This document shows, one piece after another, positions 19,143 through 27,499 of a stretch of 64,000 bases of DNA (position 1 is the stretch's first letter; every line of letters begins with the position of its first letter). The notes under the pieces were generated by a model. The model saw nothing but the letters and a program-made list of their open reading frames with translations. It was not told the origin of the DNA and searched no databases. Origin of the DNA: an uncultured Akkermansia sp. (GTDB lineage: Bacteria > Verrucomicrobiota > Verrucomicrobiia > Verrucomicrobiales > Akkermansiaceae); NCBI GenBank assembly GCA_905200945.1, contig CAJKMG010000002.1, positions 1-64,000 of the forward strand, given 5' to 3'. Position numbers and translations under genes: made by a program.

Positions 19143-19647
19143 GGTCTTGATTATTGATAATACCAGATTATTCCAGAATCCGTTAAATCCTCCGCAAATT
19201 ATAAAAAAACAGGGAGCATTCTGGAGTGGCTGTTTCATGCTTTCCCCCACATCCTGAAGCTGTTAAAATATTCGCTGTAACCGAGAATCACTCCAAAGCC
19301 AGCGTATGGATCACTTTCGCATCCACTCAATTCCGGTTACTCTCCGCTTTTACCAGACCAGGCAACTTCATCCCGCCTTTCTCCTTCAATAATCAACTTA
19401 AATTCAATTTTTTACATAACCATGAGCAAAAATATCCTCAGAAATATCTTCCACTCCAGACCTTTTTCCAAATGCACCTATCATTATCCTGATACCTATA
19501 ATAAGGATATTAGGAAAAACGCTGGCTAGGCATTCTAACCGGAGTTTTTGGCCTAAGTTATTCAATTTCAAATGAAAAAATAAAAAATCTAAAATAAGGC
19601 AGTTAGACCGGAACATAATTCCCCACCATCTCCCTCCCCTGATTTAC
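19143..19647. other. AT-rich gene-poor region
   Basis: I see no supportable gene in these roughly 500 bases. A minus-strand frame at 19404-19616 (70 residues) lacks any family feature. The region separates the phage-type gene from tRNA-Ser. Confidence 0.4.
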
Positions 19648-19683
19648 AAAAAAAGAGCCTACACCGTTAAAGTGCAGGCTCTT
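19648..19683 (-). terminator. Terminator downstream of tRNA-Ser
   Basis: Read on the minus strand, an 11-base stem with one mismatch (19672-19682 with 19654-19664) is followed by a run of T (19648-19654), directly after the tRNA-Ser 3' end. Confidence 0.85.
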
Positions 19684-19698
19684 CAAAAAGAAAGGCTT

Positions 19699-19791
19699 TG
19701 GCGGAGCGGGAGGGATTCGAACCCTCGGTACCGGTTTTGCCAGTACGTTCCTTTAGCAAAGGAGTGCTTTCAGCCTCTCAGCCACCGCTCC
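19699..19791 (-). tRNA. tRNA-Ser(GCT)
   Basis: 93 bases including an encoded CCA. The minus strand reads GGAGCGGTGGCTGAGAGG at the 5' end and closes with the T arm GGTTCGAATCC and CGCTCCGCCA. The anticodon loop TTGCTAA gives anticodon GCT. A long variable arm identifies it as a class II serine tRNA. Confidence 0.96.
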
Positions 19792-19799
19792 GTCTTGGG

Positions 19800-20134
19800 T
19801 AATGTGTGGAGAAGAAACTACACACTTCCCAAAATGAAGTCAACACATAAATAATACAGTCAAAAATATTGATCAAGCAATCCTCTCGATTCCACTGGAT
19901 CAGGATATAACTCTATTCATTGTATTGTTCCATTCAGGCCAAGAAACAATCTCCTTGAAAGATTCAAGGAGATTCTCAACTTTATGTTAATAAATATTCA
20001 TTTTCCAGGAAAATATATTCAGCATAGCGTGGAACATTTTCACCGTAAACCATGAAAGACAATTTCTCAGTACAGCATGAACACCACTTTCCAGAAACGG
20101 CGTACACCTGATTGGAAAAAATCGGAAAGAAAAT
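19800..20134. other. Gap with a perfect hairpin downstream of recQ
   Basis: No gene is seen. A 12-base perfect stem with a three-base loop lies at 19948-19974 (AATCTCCTTGAA, AGA, TTCAAGGAGATT). It is about 160 bases downstream of recQ on the minus strand and could be its terminator, although the following T run is weak. Confidence 0.45.
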
Positions 20135-22285
20135 TCAAACCCCGCAATGCTCGGCAATGACTTCCAGAAAATCATCCAAATAACGGACAGCTTTCTGCTG
20201 TCCAATGCCGTGAACGTTCATAGCACCGCGGCGGGTGGTAGGTTTCAACCTGGCCAAACCTTCCAGCGTAGAATTATGAAACACGGCATAAGCCGGAATC
20301 CCGGCTTCCCGCGCCAGCTCATTTCTCAATTCCTTCAACTTTAAAAACAAATCCTCGTCAAACTCGCCCAGGGCAGTCAAATTTCCTGTAGCCCGGACTT
20401 TGGCCTGCCCCATAGATGCAGATATTTTTCCCCGGCGGGCAAAAGGCCAAACCAAGGATGCCTCCTTGCGCCCCATCATCACTTCATTTCCTTTCGGACT
20501 CAGGGTAATCAGGGGCCGGTCCGTCCCTCCGCTCATCCTGGTCAATCCCGCCATCTGCATGGCACGGAACAACTGGCGTATATCGTCCTCGCTCCATCTG
20601 GAAAGGATGCCGTAGGTACTCAGCCGGACCAGGGAAGTCCTTAACAACTCCTGGGTTTTCGCCCCTTTGAGCATCTGAATAATCTTCGTCTTGCCCCACT
20701 TTCCCTGCCAGGAACCATCAGCCAAACGCACGGACGCACGCGCAATCCCGCTCAACGCCTGCCGTACAACCAACGTCTCTTCCTCTCCCAGGGATTGACC
20801 CTCCTCAACGCCCATTGTCAGACACTGATCACAGCGTCCGCACGGAACTCCATCTTCCTCCCCGAAATAATTCAGAATCCATTGCTGACGGCAGCCGGAG
20901 GAATAAGCGAACTCCGTCATTGCCTTCAGTTTCTCCCGGTCCCTCACTTCCTTTTCCCGCAGGGCATCTTCATCCAGAGGAATCTTCAAACCGCTTACGG
21001 AAGGATCCGTTACTCTGGTAAGCTTCACACGTTGTCCCGGAACGTCATGGCGACTGATCGCTCCATTGCGTATAAGCACGGATAAAGCTGCCCCCACCTG
21101 CATGGCATTACGGCATTTGAGACGCTCCGCCATTTCCTCCAGAGACCACATGACATCGTGGGTTTCCGCACTGCAATGCTTCCTGAGCAACTCGTACAGC
21201 TCCACAATCAATGGAATTCCCGGATTCACTCCTTCAATAAAAAATTCCTGGGTCCGCAAATCCGCATGGTTGAACAAAAGCTCGCAATAAGCTTCATCCC
21301 CGTCTCGTCCGGCTCGGCCGGCCTCCTGATAATAGGCCTCCACACTGCCGGGAATCTCAAAATGGGCCACAAACCTGACGTCCGCCCGGTCAATGCCCAT
21401 GCCAAACGCATTTGTGGCAATAACAATATCCGCATGACGGTTCATGAAAGCGTTCTGAGCCTCCTCCCTCTGCTCATCCGTCATGCCGGCGTGATAGGCA
21501 GTCACGTTCAATCCAAGATCAGAAATAGCCTCATATACCTGCTCCACTTTTTTGCGGGTGGAGCAATAAATAATACCCGTCTTGTGACGCTTCACCAATT
21601 CATACAGCCTCCTGTACTTGTCTTTGTGTGTATCGCACGCAGTAATGCGGAAATGCAGGTTTTCCCGCGCAAACCCGCGCACAATCGTCACCGGGTCATC
21701 CAGCCCTAAATGTTTCAGAATATCTTCCCGTACCCGCGGAGTGGCCGTAGCGGTCAGCGCAGCCACCTGGGGCCTCCCCATCATCTCGATAGCTTTTCCC
21801 AGCTTCAGATAATCCGGGCGGAAATCGTGCCCCCACTGGCTCAGGCAATGCGCTTCATCCACAGCCACCATATTTACATCCACCTCTGCCAGAGCACGCA
21901 TGAATCCTTCATGACCAAAACGTTCAGGAGCCACATACACCAGCTTGAACGCTCCCTTCTTCATTCCGTCCAAACGTTCCTTTTGCTCAGGAAAACTCAG
22001 GGAGCTGTTAATCATGGCGGCGGGAATCCCTCTGGCGACAAGAGCATCCACCTGATCTTTCATTAAAGCGATTAGAGGACTGACAACCAGGCAAACCCCG
22101 TCCCGGCACAAGGAAGGAAGCTGGTAACACAGGGATTTTCCTCCTCCCGTGGGCATCACTACCAATACATTGCGGCCTTCCATAATGGAAGCCACCACTC
22201 GGTCCTGGCCCTCCCTCAAGACGGAAAAGCCGAAGTACTTCTTCAATGCCTCCATCGGCGATCTGATCACCTCGAACTCGCTCAT
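20135..22285 (-). CDS. recQ: ATP-dependent DNA helicase RecQ
   Basis: 716 residues. Superfamily 2 helicase motifs are in order: VMPTGGGKSLCYQLPSL (Walker A, about 40-56), VDEAHCLSQWGHDFRPDY (DEAH with the aromatic-rich loop), TATATP, then GIIYCSTRKKVEQ and YYQEAGRAGRDGDEAYC in the second lobe. A RecQ zinc site follows (CRQQWILNYFGE, then CGRCDQC). The C-terminus has the winged-helix region and an HRDC-type domain (LKELRNELAREAGIPAYAVF). It unwinds DNA 3' to 5' in recombination and fork repair. The length is slightly above the E. coli enzyme (about 610). Confidence 0.95.
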   Translation of the reverse strand: MSEFEVIRSPMEALKKYFGFSVLREGQDRVVASIMEGRNVLVVMPTGGGKSLCYQLPSLCRDGVCLVVSPLIALMKDQVDALVARGIPAAMINSSLSFPEQKERLDGMKKGAFKLVYVAPERFGHEGFMRALAEVDVNMVAVDEAHCLSQWGHDFRPDYLKLGKAIEMMGRPQVAALTATATPRVREDILKHLGLDDPVTIVRGFARENLHFRITACDTHKDKYRRLYELVKRHKTGIIYCSTRKKVEQVYEAISDLGLNVTAYHAGMTDEQREEAQNAFMNRHADIVIATNAFGMGIDRADVRFVAHFEIPGSVEAYYQEAGRAGRDGDEAYCELLFNHADLRTQEFFIEGVNPGIPLIVELYELLRKHCSAETHDVMWSLEEMAERLKCRNAMQVGAALSVLIRNGAISRHDVPGQRVKLTRVTDPSVSGLKIPLDEDALREKEVRDREKLKAMTEFAYSSGCRQQWILNYFGEEDGVPCGRCDQCLTMGVEEGQSLGEEETLVVRQALSGIARASVRLADGSWQGKWGKTKIIQMLKGAKTQELLRTSLVRLSTYGILSRWSEDDIRQLFRAMQMAGLTRMSGGTDRPLITLSPKGNEVMMGRKEASLVWPFARRGKISASMGQAKVRATGNLTALGEFDEDLFLKLKELRNELAREAGIPAYAVFHNSTLEGLARLKPTTRRGAMNVHGIGQQKAVRYLDDFLEVIAEHCGV

Positions 22286-22433
22286 TTCCTCCGTTTAGTG
22301 TGCCACAGGCCATTCCATGACGCAACGCCTTTCCCCTCTTTCTCCATCCCGCAGTCAACGGGTCCTTTTCTGAAAATTTATTTTCCCGAAAAGAGAAAAA
22401 TGAATTTTTTTCTCAAATCATCTTACAAACATC

Positions 22434-22461
22434 TTGACTTTCCCGAGGAAAAATCTATATT
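22434..22461 (+). promoter_or_regulatory. Promoter of tRNA-Arg
   Basis: TTGACT at 22434-22439 and TATATT at 22456-22461 with 16-base spacing, 38 bases before tRNA-Arg. Good match to a housekeeping sigma promoter. Confidence 0.65.
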
Positions 22462-22498
22462 TTTCTCACCGCTTACGCGGTACACGACGCAAGTTAAA

Positions 22499-22575
<77 letters not shown>

Positions 22576-22602
22576 CTTGCATCACCACCAGCAAATAAAA
22601 TG

Positions 22603-22634
22603 ATTCCTGCCTGAACATCACGGCGGGATTTTTT
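22603..22634 (+). terminator. Terminator between tRNA-Arg and tmRNA
   Basis: A 7-base stem (TCCTGCC with GGCGGGA) around a 10-base loop, followed by TTTTTTTG. Confidence 0.75.
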
Positions 22635-22656
22635 GTCTCTACTGGTAAATACATAT

Positions 22657-23016
22657 GGGGGCGCCATGGTTTCGACTGGAAGTCTGCGGTGCTGGCTGCA
22701 TGTGAAGGTTAATCGGCTGGCCTTCTAAAAAGCCGATTAAAAAAATAAATGCAGAGTCTAACGACCTTGCTCTGGCTGCTTAATTAGTTCAGCCGCGTCA
22801 GAACCTCAACGCCTGCTAGAGGGGACGACGAAGAGACAGCAGGCTGGTGCAGTGCGGGGTTGCCGCGCAACGCACGAGACTTCCACAGGCAACTAGCGAG
22901 CTTGCCTAGTTGATGCATGGCGAAGCAGCCGCAAAAGCAGCAACATGCGTCTGAACATGGAGATGCCGTCATCAATGGCCTTCAGGACACGGGTTCGACT
23001 CCCGTCGCCTCCACCA
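22657..23016 (+). ncRNA. ssrA: tmRNA (one-piece)
   Basis: About 360 bases. The 5' end GGGGGCGCCATGGTTTCGAC and the 3' end GGTTCGACTCCCGTCGCCTC plus CACCA form the tRNA-like acceptor and T arm. The resume codon GCA at 22751 opens a short frame ending at TAA (22783), giving the tag AESNDLALAA, whose hydrophobic LAA end is the normal degradation signal. It rescues stalled ribosomes with SmpB. A strong terminator follows. The tRNA-like 3' end is a common phage and island integration site, and phage-like debris lies shortly downstream. Confidence 0.97.
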
Positions 23017-23020
23017 TCTC

Positions 23021-23067
23021 AAAACAACCGCAAGTCTTTGAAACATAAGACTTGCGGTTGTTGTTTT
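23021..23067 (+). terminator. Terminator of tmRNA
   Basis: A perfect 16-base stem (23023-23038 with 23047-23062) around an 8-base loop, followed by GTTTTA. One of the strongest hairpins in the window. Confidence 0.9.
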
Positions 23068-23500
23068 ATAAAACCTTCTCCCCCAGGCATTAGACGGGAG
23101 AGGAGGTGGATGAGGATTCCTTAATAAGGAATAAGATATTTTATCTATTCCCCCCCTCTTACCCATGCTCTAAAACCGCATGACGATACTTCATCCAGGG
23201 ATTTTCTCTGATAAACGTCGGAACATGCAGGAAGCTGAAGCCTTTGAGACGCCATTACAAACCAAGGCCTTCCTGTTCCCAAAGTTGATAATGAATTGCC
23301 TTGCGGTTCCATGGAGTTACTGCAATTCATTCCCAGTTTTTTCTCCGGTTCCTGTCGGGCGGAACATCTTTTCCATTTAAAATTGTTGCAATGCAAAGAC
23401 AATTCCGGAAACGCCTTGTCTGGAAAAAGCCGCTGCATTACATATCCTCCAGCCAGCCGCCATCATGCAGTCAGTGCCGTCTTAACTGCTAATATCCTTA
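23068..23500. other. Gene-poor stretch after tmRNA
   Basis: No supportable gene. A minus-strand frame at 23145-23438 (97 residues) has no recognisable motif. Given the tmRNA neighbour and the phage-like remains beyond, this may be eroded island DNA. Confidence 0.35.
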
Positions 23501-23908
23501 TTATTTTCTGATGGTAAAATACTTGAAGAACGATATGGCGGCAAAATCCACCAGTATGAACTGCGCATAATTAACAGGGGTAAGAAGACGGCGGCCTCCG
23601 AGGCTATTGACAGCCTCAATCGTCAGCAGAACAGCTTCACGAAACTCAACGGCCTCACTATCTCCTGTGGAATGATTGAGAACAGAGGTATTTCCCAGCC
23701 TTGCCCATACCTGGACGGCTTGCCAGTCCTCCTCCATGTCCTCAATGACGGCTACAGCCGCGCTCAAAGCCGGGGCCTGATCGGCCGGTATATCATTTTG
23801 TTTATAGCGGTCTATACGTGTATATCCATCCGAATCCTGGTAGATGGCTGTCAGCGTGAATTCCCGCCAGTTACCGGGCTTGGAAAACTGTATTTGTATC
23901 TCTCTCAT
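23501..23908 (-). CDS. Hypothetical protein, phage-like small gene
   Basis: 135 residues with a clear ATG start. It begins MREIQIQFSKPGNWREFTLT and has a beta-rich first half followed by helices; no catalytic motif, signal peptide or membrane helix is seen. It lies 7 bases downstream of a broken frame on the same strand, as in tightly packed phage operons. I do not recognise the family. Its position next to tmRNA and its packing suggest a leftover of an integrated element. Confidence 0.5.
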   Translation of the reverse strand: MREIQIQFSKPGNWREFTLTAIYQDSDGYTRIDRYKQNDIPADQAPALSAAVAVIEDMEEDWQAVQVWARLGNTSVLNHSTGDSEAVEFREAVLLTIEAVNSLGGRRLLTPVNYAQFILVDFAAISFFKYFTIRK

Positions 23909-23915
23909 GGTATAA

Positions 23916-24060
23916 TTATGCTAATTGGTTGATTTTAATAACGGCGGCGCATAACACCACTTCCTTGAAAATCTGCTCCCGCTCACGGGAAATGTCATCC
24001 CGTATAAAACGTCCAAATTGAACCCGCGCTTCTGTCCGGGATGCTGGTAAGAGTTGATAA
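23916..24060 (-). pseudogene. Fragment of a phage-like gene
   Basis: The reading frame ending at 23916 carries about 45 plausible residues (ASRTEARVQFGRFIRDDISR, then EREQIFKEVVLCAAVIKINQ), highly charged then helical. Further upstream the frame runs antisense into the divergent phosphodiesterase gene and looks non-coding, so only the C-terminus of a former gene seems to remain. It directly precedes the 135-residue protein. Confidence 0.3.
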
Positions 24061-24091
24061 AAATACTTCAAGCCGACAGTATGTATTTTAT

Positions 24092-25084
24092 ATGGAAAAC
24101 TTTTCTCATCAAACAACCCGCCGGAATTTCCTGAATCAATTAGGTCTGGCGGCGGCAGGAATGGCGACGGGCAATACAGCCCTTTCCGCCACACAATATG
24201 GTTCCGGCATTCCTAAAAATTCCGTACCGGACATAACTTCCTACAATTCCGCCAAAAGAGTGATCATGATTTCCCTGGACGGGGTTTGTGTGGAAGGTTT
24301 TCAAAAGGCGCATGCCCCCTCTTTAAAAGGAATGATGTCACAGGGTGCTTTCTCTCTGGATACGCGGGTTGTGATGCCCTCCGTCACTTTGCCCAACTGG
24401 ACCAGCCACTTAACCGGCAGCGGCCCGGAACAGCACGGAGTCTTCAACAATAACTGGACGCTGGCGAATTCCTCCTACCCCGCCGTACGGAAAGATGAAG
24501 ACGGATATTATCCTTCCGTATTTCAGGACTTGAAAAAATGCCAGCCTTCCTGCAAAACAGCTTTTTATTATAATTGGAAACCTCTCGCCTATCCGTTCAA
24601 CGAAAAATATCTGGATGAAATCAAGTATCTGAAAAACGACGCCTATATCGACAATTATAACCAGGCTTTTCAATTCATCATGAAACACCGCCACATCCCG
24701 ACTGTGGTTTTCCTCTATTCCGTTCATACAGATCATGCGGGGCACAAGTACGGATGGATGTCCAGTGAATATCTTCAATCTATTGAAGAGGCGGATCAGC
24801 AAATTGGAATCTTTTTTCAGAAATTGAGGCAGGAAGGCTTATTCAACGATACGCATTTTCTATTTCTGACGGATCATGGGGGAATCGGAAAGGGCCACGG
24901 GGGGACGAGCGCAGCGGAAATGATAGTTCCATGGGGAATTTCAGGCCCGGGTATTAAGAGGGATTTCCTGATCTCCGAACCGAACAATACCACCAATACC
25001 GCTCCCATGCTTCTTCATTTATTCGGAGGAAAGCCACTACCGGAATGGACAGGGAAAGTCATTGAAAGCGTATTTCCATCATAA
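24092..25084 (+). CDS. Tat-exported alkaline phosphatase-fold phosphodiesterase
   Basis: 330 residues from the ATG at 24092. The N-terminus has a twin-arginine signal (TTRRNFLNQLGLAAAGMATG). The mature part matches the nucleotide pyrophosphatase/phosphodiesterase branch of the alkaline phosphatase fold: MISLDGV (first metal Asp), MPSVTLPNWTSHLTG with the nucleophile Thr, HTDHAGHKYG, TDHGGIGKGHGG and a late metal His. It should hydrolyse phosphodiester or pyrophosphate bonds in the periplasm after folding in the cytoplasm; the substrate is unknown. It stands alone between gene-poor stretches. Confidence 0.85.
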   Translation: MENFSHQTTRRNFLNQLGLAAAGMATGNTALSATQYGSGIPKNSVPDITSYNSAKRVIMISLDGVCVEGFQKAHAPSLKGMMSQGAFSLDTRVVMPSVTLPNWTSHLTGSGPEQHGVFNNNWTLANSSYPAVRKDEDGYYPSVFQDLKKCQPSCKTAFYYNWKPLAYPFNEKYLDEIKYLKNDAYIDNYNQAFQFIMKHRHIPTVVFLYSVHTDHAGHKYGWMSSEYLQSIEEADQQIGIFFQKLRQEGLFNDTHFLFLTDHGGIGKGHGGTSAAEMIVPWGISGPGIKRDFLISEPNNTTNTAPMLLHLFGGKPLPEWTGKVIESVFPS

Positions 25085-25755
25085 ATCCGCGCCTTGCTTC
25101 TCCTGATGCAATTTGCCGCCTCTTCATGGCAAGAGACAAAACATGCCAACCGATGGCATTCCCTGCCGGAGTTGAACCGAGCCTTTGCCGTTGGAGAGAC
25201 GGCCTTCCTGACCGCTAGAAGAAGGGAACATGACACCGGAATAAAACGGCCTGCTTCTCACAAGCCGCTACAGCTTGCATAGCACTTCCCCGGAAAGAGT
25301 CAATAATTTTTACCGCATTTTTCTCTCTTTTTAATCAAACAAAGAAGCCGCCAGCCGCCTCAAAACACCATTGCACCTGTTTACACCATGGAAGGCAATG
25401 AAACGCACGGCCTCCACCGCCAATCCCGCCTCTTGTCTGAATTCCTTGACCGTGCTGTTGTGCGCGGACTGATTCGCATCCTCCCGGCCGCCCCGGCATG
25501 GACTGCAAACAGAAACATTTTTCCTTCCTGAAAAAGAGTCTGTTTCACTCACTCCCCCCGACGTGTTTCATGACGAATTATTCACTCAGTCCTTCTGGCC
25601 CCTTTCCCACCTTCATGGCAAATTTTCCCATGTAACCGACATAATTGATTCATTCAGCATTTAATGATTCAAGGCACGGACACTCCTTCCCTTCTGGTTT
25701 GCCGTACCACACCGAAAAAACACCTTATGACGCATCCTGCCGCATAGGGTGTTGT
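25085..25755. other. Gene-poor region of about 670 bases
   Basis: No convincing gene. A minus-strand frame at 25331-25552 ends with a peptide that looks somewhat protein-like (EFRQEAGLAVEAVRFIAFHG) but shows no known motif or usable start context; it may be a remnant. Confidence 0.35.
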
Positions 25756-26490
25756 TCATTTTTCCTCTTTTATTTCCGGCAAGACCACAGGTTCACCCAA
25801 AAAACGAGGTTCACGACTCCAAACCCACAAGTCTAGCATCATCCATACGCGGGCCGCACGCTCCCTGAACCAGCTTTTCATACGGGAACGGCGGTTGGGA
25901 ACATCCGGTGCGCTGACAGCCCAGGCCTCCATCCCCTCATGCGCTGCGATTGCCAGGGCGCGTTCATTGTGAAATGCCTGAGAAACAATAATCATCGTCG
26001 AAACGCCAAAAATTTCCTTCATCCTCACGACAGAATCCAGAGTCCGCAACCCTGCAAAGTCACATACAATCCGCTCCTCTGGGACGCCTCGCTCCACCAG
26101 AGCCTGTTTCATCCATTCCGGTTCATTGTAAGCATGTGAACTATTATCTCCGGAAACGATGAAAACCGCTGCTTTTCCATTTTTCCAAAGTTCCGAGGCC
26201 GTATCCATCCTGTTCTGGAAATATCCGTTAGGACCGCCCATAAATGTCGGGGAGCATCCTAACACCAGAACAGGAGCACGAACGGGAACATCCCCGGAAT
26301 GCTCAACAATCCTGCCCCCAGAAACGGAATAAATGTACCATTCTGCGGCAACGCACATCACAACCGTTGCCGCAAGAATGCCTCCTGCTATCTTCAACGC
26401 TAGGAGCATTCCCTTTTTTCCAGGGAACCATGAACTGTCTGATTTTCCAGACCGGAAGATACTCAACAACTTCATACTCCGTATTTCCAT
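25756..26490 (-). CDS. SanA/YdcF-like DUF218 membrane protein
   Basis: 244 residues. One membrane segment near the N-terminus (MLLALKIAGGILAATVVMCV) is followed by the DUF218 domain: VLVLGCSPTFMGGPNGYFQN, AAVFIVSGDNSSHAYNEP, TMIIVSQAFHNERALAIA. The arrangement matches SanA, an inner-membrane protein whose loss affects envelope permeability in enterobacteria; biochemical function is unclear across the family. The start at 26490 could instead be the Met five codons later (26475). No operon partner is close. Confidence 0.8.
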   Translation of the reverse strand: MEIRSMKLLSIFRSGKSDSSWFPGKKGMLLALKIAGGILAATVVMCVAAEWYIYSVSGGRIVEHSGDVPVRAPVLVLGCSPTFMGGPNGYFQNRMDTASELWKNGKAAVFIVSGDNSSHAYNEPEWMKQALVERGVPEERIVCDFAGLRTLDSVVRMKEIFGVSTMIIVSQAFHNERALAIAAHEGMEAWAVSAPDVPNRRSRMKSWFRERAARVWMMLDLWVWSREPRFLGEPVVLPEIKEEK

Positions 26491-26676
26491 TTTTCAGCCA
26501 GAGGAACCCTGGTGCAAACTCTTTTTTCAGGACTGTTTCCTTTCAACATTCTTCTCTCTGCCTTTTGCATTTCATGACAAGCATAGCCACGAAACACCAC
26601 CATTCTTATTTTTATTCATCCGTGAATCTAAAAATTATTGATGGAATCAGCCAGTAAATAATGATTGGAGCCAAAC

Positions 26677-26705
26677 AAAAAAGGCCCGCTAACGGCGGGC
26701 TTTTT
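26677..26705 (-). terminator. Terminator of tRNA-Leu(TAA)
   Basis: GCCCGC and GCGGGC form a stem at 26684-26700, with A6 on the left and T5 on the right, so it can act in both directions. It lies just downstream of the tRNA-Leu 3' end on the minus strand. Confidence 0.8.
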
Positions 26706-26732
26706 ATCTATGTGCATTTACTCCCGGCAAAG

Positions 26733-26816
26733 TACCCCCGACCGGACTCGAACCGGTACGTCCTTGCGGACAACAGATTTTAAGTCTGCAGCGTCTACCA
26801 TTCCGCCACGAGGGCA
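26733..26816 (-). tRNA. tRNA-Leu(TAA)
   Basis: 84 bases on the minus strand, no encoded CCA. The 5' end is GCCCTCGTGGCGGAATGG, the anticodon stem-loop CAGACTTAAAATCTG gives anticodon TAA, a long variable arm follows, and the T arm is CCGGTTCGAGTCCGG. Confidence 0.94.
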
Positions 26817-26884
26817 TTAACCGGACGGCACTCTACAGGAATGCCGCCGGGATTCAAGCACGAATCCCTTCCGATTTTTAAATA

Positions 26885-27346
26885 TTAATCACGGACTTCC
26901 ACCACCATGCTGATTTCCACCGCTACATTGAGCGGCAGGGCGGATACGCCTACCGCCGTGCGGCTGTGGCGGCCAATTTCCCCAAAGGCTTCCACCAGCA
27001 GGTCGGACGCGCCATTCAATACTTTAGGATGGTCATAAAAATCCGGGCCGGCATTCACAAACCCGTTCACGGCCACGATTCTGGATACTTTTTCCAGAGA
27101 ACCCACCGCCTGCACAATCACAGCCAGACGGTTCAGCATAGCGGCACGCGCAGCGGCCTGCCCTTCCTCCACCGTCAGATCCTGCCCTACTTTGCCAAAG
27201 TATTTGTCGTCCCCGTTCACGGAGATGCCGCCGGAGAGGTGAAGCAGGTTCCCCGTGCGTACGCATTGCACATAGGAGCCTACGGGAGCGGGAGCATCGT
27301 AAATGGCGTAACCAAGGTCGGAAAGTCGTTGACGTATTTTATCCAT
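26885..27346 (-). CDS. RidA/YjgF family deaminase-like protein
   Basis: 153 residues from the ATG at 27346 (MDKIRQRLSDLGYAIYDAP). The sequence follows the YjgF/RidA fold: GSYVQCVRTGNLLHLSGGIS, then RAAMLNRLAVIVQAVGSLEK, VNGFVNAGPDFYDHPKVLNG and the closing GRHSRTAVGVSALPLNVAVE. The Arg in RHSRTAVG matches the carboxylate-binding Arg of enamine/imine deaminases. RidA proteins quench reactive 2-aminoacrylate-type intermediates; this longer subgroup (about 150 residues) is less well characterised. It is divergent from the 27500 gene. Confidence 0.85.
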   Translation of the reverse strand: MDKIRQRLSDLGYAIYDAPAPVGSYVQCVRTGNLLHLSGGISVNGDDKYFGKVGQDLTVEEGQAAARAAMLNRLAVIVQAVGSLEKVSRIVAVNGFVNAGPDFYDHPKVLNGASDLLVEAFGEIGRHSRTAVGVSALPLNVAVEISMVVEVRD

Positions 27347-27499
27347 ATAGAGCATTTGACAGAAGTTGAATTGAAAGAATACACCGGAAATCTTTGCATT
27401 TCCAGATGCCTTTCATGACATTTTGAACAATTTTCGGTCTGTTTGCACGTAAAATGATTGCCATCCACCTCATTTAGTTGCTATTGAAACAACCCGTAC

